From the NCBI RefSeq assembly GCF_003332885.2, contig NZ_QOWJ01000001.1:372001-436000 (forward strand): DNA of 64,000 bases. The letters run 5' to 3'. The DNA comes from Paracnuella aquatica (GTDB taxonomy: Bacteria; Bacteroidota; Bacteroidia; Chitinophagales; Chitinophagaceae). Positions 44,900-53,643 of the stretch are shown piece by piece. Position 1 is the stretch's first letter, and each line of letters opens with the position of its first letter. The notes beneath the pieces are model-generated. The model was not told the origin of the DNA. It saw only the letters and a program-made list of their open reading frames with translations, and searched no databases. A program made the translations under genes and the position numbers.

Positions 44900-47173
44900 A
44901 TGGAATCGAAGTATATCCAAAACATCGCAGAAAAGCTGGGGCTGAGCCTCAAACAGATCAACAACGTGTACCAGATGCAGTCGGAAGGTGCCACCATACC
45001 GTTTATGGCCCGCTACCGCAAGGAGGCCACCGGCAACATGGACGAAGTGCAGATCGGGAACGTGGTGGAAGAGATCAAGTATTTTACCGAGCTGGACAAG
45101 CGCAAGGAAACGGTACTGAAAACCATCGACGGGCAAGGCAAACTAACGCCTGAATTAAAAGAACGCATTGAAGGAACACTGGACCTCACTGTGCTGGAAG
45201 ATATTTACCTGCCTTATAAACCCAAACGCAAAACCCGCGCTACGCAAGCCATTGAAAAAGGGCTGGAGCCGCTGGCAAAACTTATTTTCGAACAAGGCAA
45301 CATCGATCCGGAAAATGAAGCCGCTGCATACATCAAAGAAGAAGTAAAAGACAGCAAGGAAGCCCTTCAGGGAGCCCGTGATATCATTGCCGAATGGGTA
45401 TCGGAAGCCGAAGAAGCTCGCAACAAAGTGCGGCAATTGTTTACCGAAACCGGCACGCTGGTTTCGAAAGTTTTTCTTTCCAAAAAAGACGAACCCGAAG
45501 CGCAGAAATACCGTGATTATTTTGAGTTCAGCGAGCCCTTGTCGCAAAGCCCGTCGCACCGCATCATGGCCATTCGGCGTGCCGAAAAAGAAGGCTACCT
45601 GGCGATGGACATTACCATTGAAAAAGAATCGGCGGTGGATGAACTGAGCCGCATTTTTGTAAAAGATAATAATCCCGCTGCTGACGAAGTACGCAAGGCC
45701 GTGGAAGACTCTTTTGTGCGCCTGCTGAAAACTTCTATTGAAAGCGAATACCGCCTGACCAGCAAGGCCAAGGCCGATGATGAAGCAATAACGGTTTTTA
45801 CTGAAAACCTGCGGCAATTGTTGCTGGCATCGCCGCTGGGCAACAAACGGGTGCTGGCGTTGGATCCCGGTTTCCGCACTGGTTGCAAATTGGTTTGCCT
45901 AGATGCCCAAGGGAACTTGGTACACAACACGGCCATTTACCCGCATCCGCCGCAAAACCAGTGGCAGGAAAGCATTGCAGAAATAAAGCACCTAGTGAAT
46001 AAATATGACATCGAAGCGATTGGTATTGGCAACGGCACTGCTGGCCGCGAAACCGAAACGCTGGTGCGCAGCATTGATTTTGGCAAACCTGTTAGCGTGT
46101 TCCAGGTCAATGAGAGCGGCGCTTCTATTTATTCTGCATCGGAAGTGGCCCGTGAAGAATTTCCCGACCATGATGTAACGGTGCGTGGCGCAGTTTCCAT
46201 TGGCCGGCGCCTACTCGACCCATTGAGCGAACTGGTAAAGATCGATCCCAAATCGATTGGCGTGGGCCAGTACCAGCATGATGTAAACCAGGTAAAGTTG
46301 AAAGATGCGCTGGACCGCGTGGTGGAAAGTGCGGTAAACTTTGTAGGTGTGGATGTGAACACCGCATCGAAACACCTGCTGCAATATGTGTCGGGCATCA
46401 ATGGCACATTGGCAAAAAATATTGTGGAATACCGGGCACAAAATGGTCCGTTCAAAAGCCGCAGCGAATTAAAGAAAGTGCCGATGATGGGCCCGAAAAG
46501 CTTTGAGCAATGCGCAGGATTTTTGCGCATTCCCGGCGCCCAAAATCCCTTGGATAATTCATCGGTGCACCCCGAAAGTTATGGCGTAGTGGAGCGCATG
46601 GCTGCCGACCTGCAGGCTTCGCTGGAAGAGTTGATCAAAAAGGGCGAGCTGCGCAAAAAGATCAATAAAAAAGCATACATCTCCGAAACGGTGGGTGAGT
46701 TTACCATCGATGATATTTTAAAAGAACTGGAAAAGCCAGGTCGCGACCCACGTGCCCCAATTGAGGAGTTTCGTTTTGACGACACCATCAAGAGCATTGA
46801 AGATGTAAAAGTGGGCATGCAGGTACCGGGCATTGTTACCAACATCACTGCATTTGGTGCCTTCGTGGATATTGGTGTGAAACAAGATGGACTGGTGCAT
46901 GTATCGCAATTGAGCAACCGCTTTGTCAGCGACCCGAACGAGGTGGTGAAACTGGGACAAAAAGTGCAGGTTACCGTTACCGAAGTGGACGTTGCCCGCA
47001 AACGAATTGCATTAACCATGAAAACTACAAAGCCTGACGACCGAAGTGCGACGCCGGAGCCGCGCAGTACTGGTGGCGGCAATAAATCCTTCGCTAAACC
47101 CGCACCCAAGCAAGCTTCGCTGAACGATTTTCAAAAAAGCCTGCAGGCGTTGAAAAGCAAATTCAAAGACTAA
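44900..47173 (+). CDS. tex: Tex-family RNA-binding transcription accessory protein
   Basis: A 757-residue protein: N-terminal helical Tex domain, YqgF-like domain (RVLALDPGFRTGCKLVCLD), HhH pair (GVDVNTASKHLLQYVSGI, RSELKKVPMMGPKSFEQCAGFLRI) and C-terminal S1 RNA-binding domain (VGMQVPGIVTNITAFGAFVDIG), then a short basic tail. Tex binds nucleic acid and affects transcription elongation and stress tolerance. ATG at 44900; a GTG 6 bp upstream is in frame. Confidence 0.95.
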   Translation: MESKYIQNIAEKLGLSLKQINNVYQMQSEGATIPFMARYRKEATGNMDEVQIGNVVEEIKYFTELDKRKETVLKTIDGQGKLTPELKERIEGTLDLTVLEDIYLPYKPKRKTRATQAIEKGLEPLAKLIFEQGNIDPENEAAAYIKEEVKDSKEALQGARDIIAEWVSEAEEARNKVRQLFTETGTLVSKVFLSKKDEPEAQKYRDYFEFSEPLSQSPSHRIMAIRRAEKEGYLAMDITIEKESAVDELSRIFVKDNNPAADEVRKAVEDSFVRLLKTSIESEYRLTSKAKADDEAITVFTENLRQLLLASPLGNKRVLALDPGFRTGCKLVCLDAQGNLVHNTAIYPHPPQNQWQESIAEIKHLVNKYDIEAIGIGNGTAGRETETLVRSIDFGKPVSVFQVNESGASIYSASEVAREEFPDHDVTVRGAVSIGRRLLDPLSELVKIDPKSIGVGQYQHDVNQVKLKDALDRVVESAVNFVGVDVNTASKHLLQYVSGINGTLAKNIVEYRAQNGPFKSRSELKKVPMMGPKSFEQCAGFLRIPGAQNPLDNSSVHPESYGVVERMAADLQASLEELIKKGELRKKINKKAYISETVGEFTIDDILKELEKPGRDPRAPIEEFRFDDTIKSIEDVKVGMQVPGIVTNITAFGAFVDIGVKQDGLVHVSQLSNRFVSDPNEVVKLGQKVQVTVTEVDVARKRIALTMKTTKPDDRSATPEPRSTGGGNKSFAKPAPKQASLNDFQKSLQALKSKFKD

Positions 47174-47188
47174 TATTTATGTATCAAT

Positions 47189-47224
47189 AAAAAAATGCCC
47201 CGCTTGTGCTGGGGCATTTTTTTA
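47189..47224. terminator. Bidirectional terminator between tex and the anti-sigma gene
   Basis: Stem ATGCCCC/GGGGCAT with a 9-base loop, flanked by A7 and T7. Confidence 0.85.
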
Positions 47225-47245
47225 TTGAACAAAGCAAACGAAAAC

Positions 47246-47788
47246 TTATGCCTGCTGCCAGGTTTTGCGGCGCTGTGTCAGGTAGAGATCCAGTAAAATC
47301 AGTCCTAGGGTAATGTTCAGCATGATGAACACATTCACAAAATTATTGTTGAACACCTGGCTATAATCCACCTCGGTAAAATCGACGCCCAACATTTTGC
47401 TGGTGCCGGATGCGCCGGCGGACCAATCGATCTGGCTGAGGCCGTATACAAGGAAACCTACAATGACGGTAACGAAAAAGGCGCCGATGCCCCAGATGAT
47501 TTTTTTGTCTATATAAGCCTTGGTGGCTGGTGCAATTTGCAGCCGCGCAATTTCGTCCATCACATTGCGGGTAAAACGCATGGAGGGTTGCTCCAGTTCG
47601 GTGGCATCCAGCATTTGGTGCACCGACAGCAATTCCTTGTATTTTTCGCGCCACGCGGCGTGTTCCACCAACAACTGTTCAATTTCCGAACGCTCCGCAT
47701 CGGTGCTAAGCCCATCTATGTACTCCCAAATCCGCAACTCCATCGCCGCATCATCTGCCGGGTCGAACGCTTCGTGCCTGTTATTCAT
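47246..47788 (-). CDS. Putative anti-sigma factor
   Basis: A 180-residue membrane protein. The cytosolic N-terminal ~95 residues are helical (RIWEYIDGLSTDAERSEIEQLL, a zinc-less anti-sigma-like module), followed by a transmembrane helix at about 100-120 (IIWGIGAFFVTVIVGFLVYG) and a second at about 150-170. It is 38 bp downstream of the ECF sigma gene and in the same direction, so the anti-sigma function is inferred from position and layout. Confidence 0.7.
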   Translation of the reverse strand: MNNRHEAFDPADDAAMELRIWEYIDGLSTDAERSEIEQLLVEHAAWREKYKELLSVHQMLDATELEQPSMRFTRNVMDEIARLQIAPATKAYIDKKIIWGIGAFFVTVIVGFLVYGLSQIDWSAGASGTSKMLGVDFTEVDYSQVFNNNFVNVFIMLNITLGLILLDLYLTQRRKTWQQA

Positions 47789-47826
47789 GGTCGTTCATTT
47801 GTGGTTAGTTAATGTGCACATGCGGC

Positions 47827-48411
47827 TTACAAATCCCGCACTTCGGCGGCAAAATGCTGCTGCATTTTTTCTTTCAATCGGGTACGTGCCCGGTGCAGTT
47901 GCACTTTTACCGCATTGGGCTCTTTACCCATTACCTGCGCAATTTCTTCCAGCGTTTGTTCGCCTTTGTAAAACAGCGTGATCACCTGTGCATCGTCGGG
48001 GCTAAGCAGCCGGATGGCAGCGTTCACCATATTTTGCCGCGACTTTTGTTCAATGACATTGGCGTTCATGCCGCCATCAAAATTATCGGCTACGGCAAAC
48101 ACTTTTTCATTGTCCAGCGAATGCACTTCCAGCTTTTTTTTACGTAAAAACGAAATGCTGGTGGTGGTGGTAATGGTGTACAGCCAGGTGCTGAACTTGG
48201 ACGTACCCTTGAAGTCGGCCAACGAACGGTATGCTTTTACAAATATATCCTGGGCCAGTTCTTCGGCATCTTCGCGGCCTTTTACATAGCGCAGGGCAAT
48301 GGTAAAAACAAACGACTGGTAACGCTCCACTAGGGTGCCAAAAGCGTTGCGATCGCCTTTGAGCACCTGCTCGATGATTGCGTTGTCAGCTATTTCGTTG
48401 TGCATCTGCAT
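47827..48411 (-). CDS. ECF-type RNA polymerase sigma factor
   Basis: A 194-residue sigma70-family factor of the ECF type. Sigma2 domain (RYQSFVFTIALRYVKGREDAEELAQDIFVKAYRSL and STWLYTITTTTSISFLRKKK) and sigma4 domain (LEEIAQVMGKEPNAVKVQLHRARTRLKEK) are present. The start is ambiguous between Met1 (48411) and Met3 (48405). A TGTAACC-N16-CGTC promoter ends only 5 bp upstream, so the mRNA should be leaderless or start at the second Met. The promoter match suggests positive autoregulation. Confidence 0.9.
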   Translation of the reverse strand: MQMHNEIADNAIIEQVLKGDRNAFGTLVERYQSFVFTIALRYVKGREDAEELAQDIFVKAYRSLADFKGTSKFSTWLYTITTTTSISFLRKKKLEVHSLDNEKVFAVADNFDGGMNANVIEQKSRQNMVNAAIRLLSPDDAQVITLFYKGEQTLEEIAQVMGKEPNAVKVQLHRARTRLKEKMQQHFAAEVRDL

Positions 48412-48415
48412 GTAT

Positions 48416-48442
48416 GACGCTGTGTTGTTGGGGTTGGTTACA
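48416..48442 (-). promoter_or_regulatory. Candidate ECF promoter of the sigma operon
   Basis: Read leftward: TGTAACC, 16 bp, CGTC. Identical in motif and spacing to 48742-48768. Typical -35/-10 layout of ECF-dependent promoters. Confidence 0.6.
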
Positions 48443-48741
48443 GGTGCAAGGTTGAGAAAATTTTTTAGCTTTCACAACGACAGGTGATGAATTGCCTCTG
48501 TTTTGTTCCGAATGCCCTTTTGTTGGGGATGGATCAACAATACTGTAATGGACTACTTGCGATGTTGTTATTTTAATTGCGCTGAATGGCGGAGTGTGGT
48601 TGCTATATATAATGAAAGCGTAGGATCAACCTTTGATAGGAAAGGATGTTTTCGGGATGCTTGAATTGTTCTTCGCTTTCTATCATTAATACTCAGTTCT
48701 TCGGTGCATTTGATCCTTTTTAAAGAAAAATGAAACCGGGC
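48443..48741. other. 299 bp spacer between the sigma gene and its divergent neighbour
   Basis: No gene or hairpin recognised. Holds the 5' regions of both transcription units. Confidence 0.4.
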
Positions 48742-48768
48742 TGTAACCACCGCTCTTGTGCCAGCGTC
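48742..48768 (+). promoter_or_regulatory. Candidate ECF promoter 1 of the DUF6249-like gene
   Basis: TGTAACC, 16 bp, CGTC, then CTAA. Start of transcription expected near 48776. Confidence 0.55.
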
Positions 48769-48819
48769 CTAATGTTTGTAAGCGATGCTTGCAGTTCTTT
48801 TAAAAAAATCCTGAATTTC

Positions 48820-48846
48820 TGTAACCGCAGCGGTACCACTGTAGTC
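48820..48846 (+). promoter_or_regulatory. Candidate ECF promoter 2 of the DUF6249-like gene
   Basis: TGTAACC, 16 bp, AGTC, then AGAT. The downstream start codon is 48 bp away. It differs from the other two sites only in the first base of the -10 motif. Confidence 0.5.
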
Positions 48847-48894
48847 AGATAGGAAAACAGCAAACAACTTTTTAAACCATAACACTGAATTTTT

Positions 48895-49269
48895 ATGTCA
48901 CCGTTTTTAATCCCGATCATCACCTCCCTCGGCGCATTTGCAATGGTTTTTGGCATTGTGTACCTGAAAACCAAAGAGAATATGGCCATGATCGAAAAAG
49001 GCATGAACCCCAAACAATTTGCCAATCGCCCCGCGCCGTACCGCAGTCTTAAATCGGGCCTTGTGTTTTTTGGTGCCGGCATCGGCTTGCTCCTGGCATT
49101 TTTCCTCGATAAAAACATGGGCAGCTGGGGCAACGAACCCATCTATTTTGCCCTGATCGCTATTGGTAGCGGTATTGGATTGATGCTGTCTTACCGCATT
49201 GAGAAAAAAGAAACCCTGACGCCGAACCGCGAGGTAGAACCTGCCCGCCGCGAACCGGAGTACCGATAA
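48895..49269 (+). CDS. DUF6249-like small membrane protein
   Basis: A 124-residue protein with three predicted transmembrane segments (about 5-25, 60-78, 88-106), the first followed by YLKTKENMAMIEKGMNP, which is the hallmark of this Bacteroidota family. Function unknown. Divergent from the ECF sigma gene and preceded by two matches to the sigma promoter motif, so probably a member of its regulon. Confidence 0.75.
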   Translation: MSPFLIPIITSLGAFAMVFGIVYLKTKENMAMIEKGMNPKQFANRPAPYRSLKSGLVFFGAGIGLLLAFFLDKNMGSWGNEPIYFALIAIGSGIGLMLSYRIEKKETLTPNREVEPARREPEYR

Positions 49270-49327
49270 GGGATTTACGATTGACGATTTTGGATTGACG
49301 ATTTAAATAGATACCTACAATATTGAA

Positions 49328-49353
49328 GACGCCTGCACTGCAGGCGTTTTTTT
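49328..49353 (+). terminator. Terminator of the DUF6249-like gene
   Basis: ACGCCTG(CACTG)CAGGCGT hairpin followed by T7. Confidence 0.85.
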
Positions 49354-49368
49354 ATGTGTGTAAATAAC

Positions 49369-49398
49369 AAACGGCTGCTTCAAGTAAAGCAGCCGTTT
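49369..49398 (-). terminator. Terminator of the CtpA-type protease gene
   Basis: Perfect 12 bp stem AAACGGCTGCTT/AAGCAGCCGTTT with a 6-base loop. No long T run on the left, so efficiency is uncertain. Confidence 0.6.
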
Positions 49399-49440
49399 GC
49401 CAAAAATCGTCAATCCAAAATCGTCAATCGTAAATCAACA

Positions 49441-51033
49441 CTATTTGGCCAGTTCTTTCCTAGCCTTCGCGATCATGTCATCGTACAGGGCATTTACTTC
49501 ATAAAAACCCTGGGTACGCCAGCGGAAGCGGGCCAGGTAAGCTTTCATTTGTTCCTGAATTTCCGCCTTGTCGCGTTGCGGAATATTTTTCAGGTTGATG
49601 CTGTCTTTCGATGCATACTGCACCAGGTGGTCCCAGGCGTCTTCCAGGTTGTTGTACTTAGCGGCAAATTCAGCAGGTGTTTTGTACTGCTTAAACAGGT
49701 TGCCGTTTTGGATATAATACTGGTATACAAAATTGTTGAACCGGCCATCGAGGTAGAGCCGTGTTACGCTGCGGGTTACCAGGCTGGTATCAATGGGCAC
49801 AAATGCATCGGGTACAATGCCGCCGCCGCCATAAACGGTGCGGCCCGCATTTGTTTTATAAGCTTTGCCGGTAATATTGTGAATGGAGTCGGCAGTAAGC
49901 ATTTCGCCGGAATGGTAACGGCTGTACAGTTCTTCCATGTACACTTTTTTACCGCCTTCGTAGGAGCGCTGGATGCTGCGGCCCGATGGCGTAAAGTAGC
50001 GTGCAACGGTGAGGCGGATGGCCGAACCATCACTCAGCATGTATTGCTCCTGCACCAGGCCTTTGCCAAATGTACGGCGGCCAACAATAGTGGCGCGGTC
50101 CCAGTCCTGCAGGGCGCCGGCCAATATTTCAGATGCCGAAGCCGAAAGCTCGTCGACCAGCACCACCAGTTTGCCTTGCTCAAAAACGCCTTCTTTCTGT
50201 GCCCGGTGTTCCTGCCGTGGCGTGTTGGTGCCCTCAGTGTACACAATCAATTTATCGCCATCCAAAAATTCATCGGCAATTTTAATGGCCTGGCTCATCA
50301 GCCCACCGCCGTTATTGCGCAGGTCCAGCACCAGGCTCCGCATTTTCTGCGCCTGCAGCTGCTCCATCGATTGCATGAACTCGCGGTAAGTGGTTTCCGA
50401 AAATTTGCTCAGCTTGATGTAGCCGGTGGCGGTGTCCAGCATAAAATGCGCATCCATTGCCGGCAGCGGAATAATGCCGCGGGTGGGCACAATGTGTTTG
50501 ATCTCTGCGCCGCGTTTAATGGTCAGGTCCACCTTGGTGCCGGCCTTGCCACGGATCATGCGGCGGATATCTTCCGAAGGCATGGTTTTGCTCACCACCG
50601 ATGAATCGTCCACGGCAATGATGCGGTCGCCCACCTGCAGGCCCGCTTTGTCGCCGGGGCCTTCGGGAATTACATATAATATATGTACGGTGTCGGAAAA
50701 AATATTGAACTCCACGCCAATTCCGTCGAAGTTGCCCACAAGGTCTTCATTGGCTTCGCCAAAATTTTTGGCGGGTATATAAACAGAGTGCGGATCGAGG
50801 TTATTCATCAGGCCTTCCAGCGCACTGTCTTGCAGGGAGCCCAGGTTCACCGAATCTACATATCGGTCCTGGATCAGGTCCAGGGCCTCCTGCAGCGAGC
50901 TGCGGCGGTCGAGCTTAAAAAAGCCGCGGGTGCTGCCGGTTTGCTGGTGTAGCTTAAATCCAAAGACCATCCCCAGGATCATGATCACGGAAAAGATCAG
51001 GGGAAGCCACACCTGTAATTTTTTTCTACTCAT
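49441..51033 (-). CDS. CtpA-type C-terminal processing protease (S41)
   Basis: A 530-residue serine protease with an N-terminal membrane anchor or signal (LPLIFSVIMILGMVFGF), a PDZ domain (about 95-175: GIGVEF...GPGDKAGLQVGDRIIAVD) and the S41 domain. The catalytic Ser lies in DELSASASEILAGAL and the Lys in RRTFGKGLVQ. It cleaves C-terminal tails of periplasmic proteins. The C-terminal extension of ~120 residues (DUF-like helical) is typical of Bacteroidota homologues. Confidence 0.92.
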   Translation of the reverse strand: MSRKKLQVWLPLIFSVIMILGMVFGFKLHQQTGSTRGFFKLDRRSSLQEALDLIQDRYVDSVNLGSLQDSALEGLMNNLDPHSVYIPAKNFGEANEDLVGNFDGIGVEFNIFSDTVHILYVIPEGPGDKAGLQVGDRIIAVDDSSVVSKTMPSEDIRRMIRGKAGTKVDLTIKRGAEIKHIVPTRGIIPLPAMDAHFMLDTATGYIKLSKFSETTYREFMQSMEQLQAQKMRSLVLDLRNNGGGLMSQAIKIADEFLDGDKLIVYTEGTNTPRQEHRAQKEGVFEQGKLVVLVDELSASASEILAGALQDWDRATIVGRRTFGKGLVQEQYMLSDGSAIRLTVARYFTPSGRSIQRSYEGGKKVYMEELYSRYHSGEMLTADSIHNITGKAYKTNAGRTVYGGGGIVPDAFVPIDTSLVTRSVTRLYLDGRFNNFVYQYYIQNGNLFKQYKTPAEFAAKYNNLEDAWDHLVQYASKDSINLKNIPQRDKAEIQEQMKAYLARFRWRTQGFYEVNALYDDMIAKARKELAK

Positions 51034-51138
51034 CTTTATGCTGCTCTTTTTGATACTGATTTAAGTTTGCAAATTAGGTCATTTACCAAAAGCAACGCAA
51101 GCCGCTACCTTTATTCAACAATACTTTAAGCGCCCATC

Positions 51139-51996
51139 ATGCACACTGCAACTCTTATTGCCGACAGCGGATCTACCAAAACCGAATGGTGCCTGCTATT
51201 TGAAGGCCGCAAAAAAACAGTCTTTACGCAAGGCATCAGTCCGTACTTTATGGACAGTGATGGCATCGACGCCGTGCTCCGGAAAGAGCTGCTGCCCAAG
51301 ATCAAAAACAAAACCATTTCGGGATTGTTTTATTACGGCACCGGTTGCGCCAATCCCGAAAATGCGAAAATGATCAAAGCGGTACTGAAAGGTTTGTTCC
51401 CCGAGGCAAAAGTTTCGGTGGACACCGACCTGATGGCGGCGGCCCGTGCTGGCTGCGGCCACGAAAAAGGCATAGCCTGCATTTTGGGCACCGGCTCCAA
51501 CAGCTGTTATTACAACGGCAGCAAGATCAAAAAAAACAGCCCCGGCCTGGGCTACGTACTGGGCGATGAAGGCAGCGGCGCTTACCTGGGCAAAAAAGTG
51601 GTGCAGTACTATTTGTACGGCACTTTTGATGAAGACCTGCGGTCCCGTTTCGATGCGACTTTTACTACCAGCGCCGTGGAAATTTTGGAAAACGTGTACC
51701 GCAAGCCGCTGCCCAACCGGTACCTTAGTTCGTTTACGCCATTTCTGGCCGAGAACCGCGGCCATTATATGATCGAGAATATTATTGAAGACGGCCTCAA
51801 CGATTTCTTTTTTACCCACTTGAATAAATACGCCGAAGTATGGAAATACCCGGTGCATTTTGTAGGTGGCGTTGCCTGGGGCTTCAGGGATGTGCTGCAG
51901 GAGTTGTGCAGCAGCTATGGCTTTGATGCCGGTAATATTTATAAAAACCCCATGCAGGGATTGATCAATTATCATAAGGATGATGTAGGGCAGTAG
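51139..51996 (+). CDS. BadF/BadG-type amino-sugar kinase (N-acetylglucosamine/N-acetylmuramic acid kinase-like)
   Basis: A 285-residue ASKHA kinase: phosphate 1 motif LIADSGSTKTEW, phosphate 2 in CILGTGSNSCYY, adenosine region FVGGVAWGF, and GLGYVLGDEGSGAYLGKK. Next to murQ (34 bp downstream), so it most likely phosphorylates N-acetylmuramic acid or N-acetylglucosamine recovered from peptidoglycan. The sugar specificity cannot be read from the sequence. Confidence 0.88.
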   Translation: MHTATLIADSGSTKTEWCLLFEGRKKTVFTQGISPYFMDSDGIDAVLRKELLPKIKNKTISGLFYYGTGCANPENAKMIKAVLKGLFPEAKVSVDTDLMAAARAGCGHEKGIACILGTGSNSCYYNGSKIKKNSPGLGYVLGDEGSGAYLGKKVVQYYLYGTFDEDLRSRFDATFTTSAVEILENVYRKPLPNRYLSSFTPFLAENRGHYMIENIIEDGLNDFFFTHLNKYAEVWKYPVHFVGGVAWGFRDVLQELCSSYGFDAGNIYKNPMQGLINYHKDDVGQ

Positions 51997-52030
51997 CCTC
52001 CACTGATGCGCCGCATATTAAACCCGCACT

Positions 52031-52849
52031 ATGAACCATTTCGATAAGATAACCGAAGCACCAAGCAAATACCGGCACCTGGAGCAAATGAGCCTGCAGC
52101 AAGTGCTGCAGCATATGAATGGGGAAGACCAGACCGTGCCGCAGGCAGTAGCTAGTGTGCTGCCGCAAATTGAACAACTGGCCGAAGCGGCACTTGATTG
52201 CCTGCTGGCCGGCGGCCGTCTTTTTTATATTGGCGCCGGCACAAGCGGCCGACTGGCCGTTGTAGATGCATCCGAATGTCCGCCCACGTTTGGTGTGCCG
52301 CCCGGGTTGGTGGTGGCCATTATTGCCGGCGGCGAACGGGCCATTACACAGGCCGTGGAGGGCGCCGAAGATGATGCCGCACAAGGCTGGTCCGATCTGC
52401 AGGCCCATAATGTTTCGGATAAAGATTTTGTGATCGGCATTGCCGCCAGCGGTACCACGCCTTATGTTATTGGTGCGCTGCAGGAGTGCCGCAGACGGGG
52501 CATTGCCACGGGCAGCATTACCAACAATCCCGGGTCGCCGCTAACGCAGGAAGCCGATTTCCCGATTGCTGTGGCAGTAGGCCCCGAGTTTATTACCGGC
52601 AGCACAAGGCTCAAAAGCGGTACCTCGCAAAAGCTGGTGCTGAACATGATTTCCACTTCGGTAATGATTGGGCTGGGCAGGGTAGAGGACAACCGCATGG
52701 TGCACATGCAACTGACCAACGAAAAGCTGGTGGACCGCGGCACCAAAATGCTGATGGAGCGCCTGCAGCTTGCCGATTATGAGCAGGCAAAAGCATTGCT
52801 CATAAAATGGGGCAGTGTAAAAAAGGCAGTGGAAAATGCCGGTGTATAG
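52031..52849 (+). CDS. murQ: N-acetylmuramic acid 6-phosphate etherase
   Basis: A 272-residue SIS-domain lyase that splits the D-lactyl ether of MurNAc 6-phosphate, giving GlcNAc 6-phosphate. SIS signature RLFYIGAGTSGRLAVVDASECPPTFG contains the catalytic Glu; VIAASGTTPYVIGAL and KSGTSQKLVLNMISTSVMIGLGRVEDNRMV are diagnostic. Slightly shorter than E. coli MurQ at the C terminus. With the kinase upstream it forms a peptidoglycan recycling pair. Confidence 0.95.
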   Translation: MNHFDKITEAPSKYRHLEQMSLQQVLQHMNGEDQTVPQAVASVLPQIEQLAEAALDCLLAGGRLFYIGAGTSGRLAVVDASECPPTFGVPPGLVVAIIAGGERAITQAVEGAEDDAAQGWSDLQAHNVSDKDFVIGIAASGTTPYVIGALQECRRRGIATGSITNNPGSPLTQEADFPIAVAVGPEFITGSTRLKSGTSQKLVLNMISTSVMIGLGRVEDNRMVHMQLTNEKLVDRGTKMLMERLQLADYEQAKALLIKWGSVKKAVENAGV

Positions 52850-52989
52850 TTTGGAAACATCAAAACACAATGCCCCTTTTTGCCATAAATTTTAGCATTG
52901 AAATAAATAGCGGGCAAGGTAACTTTGACGACTGACCTGAAGCCATGGCCGCTGCGGTGGCCATAGCCCATTTAACCCCTTTTATTTTA

Positions 52990-53556
52990 ATGCACGAAAT
53001 AGAACCATTCTACAATTGGCGGCACATTTACGTGAGTGAAGAAGATGAGCGGTCGCCGTTTTACAAACGACAGTATTCCGAGTTTGAATACTCGGCTACT
53101 GTGTACAATTATTACATACATCCGCAATGGGATGATTTTGGCAGCCGCACACTTTACTTAAAAGTTTTGCTGGCCGATTATGATGAGCATTACATCGTGA
53201 TTGAATTGCTTGGCGAATGGAACGATGCCATTGAAAACGACATCATGACCTTGAAGCGTGATGTGATCGATGAATTTGCACAACAGGGTATTACCAAGTT
53301 TATACTCATTGCCGAGAACGTACTCAACTTTCACAGCGGCGACCGCGACTATTACCAGGAGTGGCACGAAGAAGTAACGGATGAAGAAGGATGGGTTGTT
53401 TGTTTGAACATGCCCGAAGCCACGCAACATGATTTTCGCAAAGCAAAGATCAACTACTATGTGGAGCTGATGGAACTGGCCAACTGGCGAACCTACAAAC
53501 CGTTTCATTTGTTCAAGCTCATTGATGGAAATCTGGGGCGCCGGCTTTCAGTGTAA
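52990..53556 (+). CDS. Conserved Bacteroidota protein of unknown function
   Basis: A 188-residue acidic, cytosolic protein starting MHEIEPFYNWRHIYVSEEDE. Conserved-looking features are PFYKRQYSEFEYS, HPQWDDFGSRTLYLKVLLADY and IKFILIAENVLNFH-like GITKFILIAENVLNFH. Seen before in this phylum as an uncharacterised protein; no motif suggests an enzyme. The frame is open from 52945, but the first 15 residues look untranslated. Confidence 0.7.
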   Translation: MHEIEPFYNWRHIYVSEEDERSPFYKRQYSEFEYSATVYNYYIHPQWDDFGSRTLYLKVLLADYDEHYIVIELLGEWNDAIENDIMTLKRDVIDEFAQQGITKFILIAENVLNFHSGDRDYYQEWHEEVTDEEGWVVCLNMPEATQHDFRKAKINYYVELMELANWRTYKPFHLFKLIDGNLGRRLSV

Positions 53557-53643
53557 TGATATTGCAGTAAACGTAAATATTGATTTTTGTCAGCATTGGC
53601 CCTTACATTTGCCACAAATTTTTCACCACTTCCTGCTGTTAAT

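Larger units (their letters stand above)
49272..49436. repeat. Perfect 33 bp inverted repeat bracketing two terminators
   Basis: The 33 bp at 49272-49304 are the exact reverse complement of 49404-49436. They are built from the unit GATT(T/G)ACGATT. Two hairpin terminators lie between (49328-49353 and 49369-49398). The DUF6249-like and ctpA-like genes converge here. A related pair is found at 63730-63796. Confidence 0.9.

Noticed and set aside
49354..50604. 416-codon frame antisense to the CtpA-type protease
   Set aside because: Lies opposite catalytic motifs of the protease and passes through the terminator region; shadow frame.
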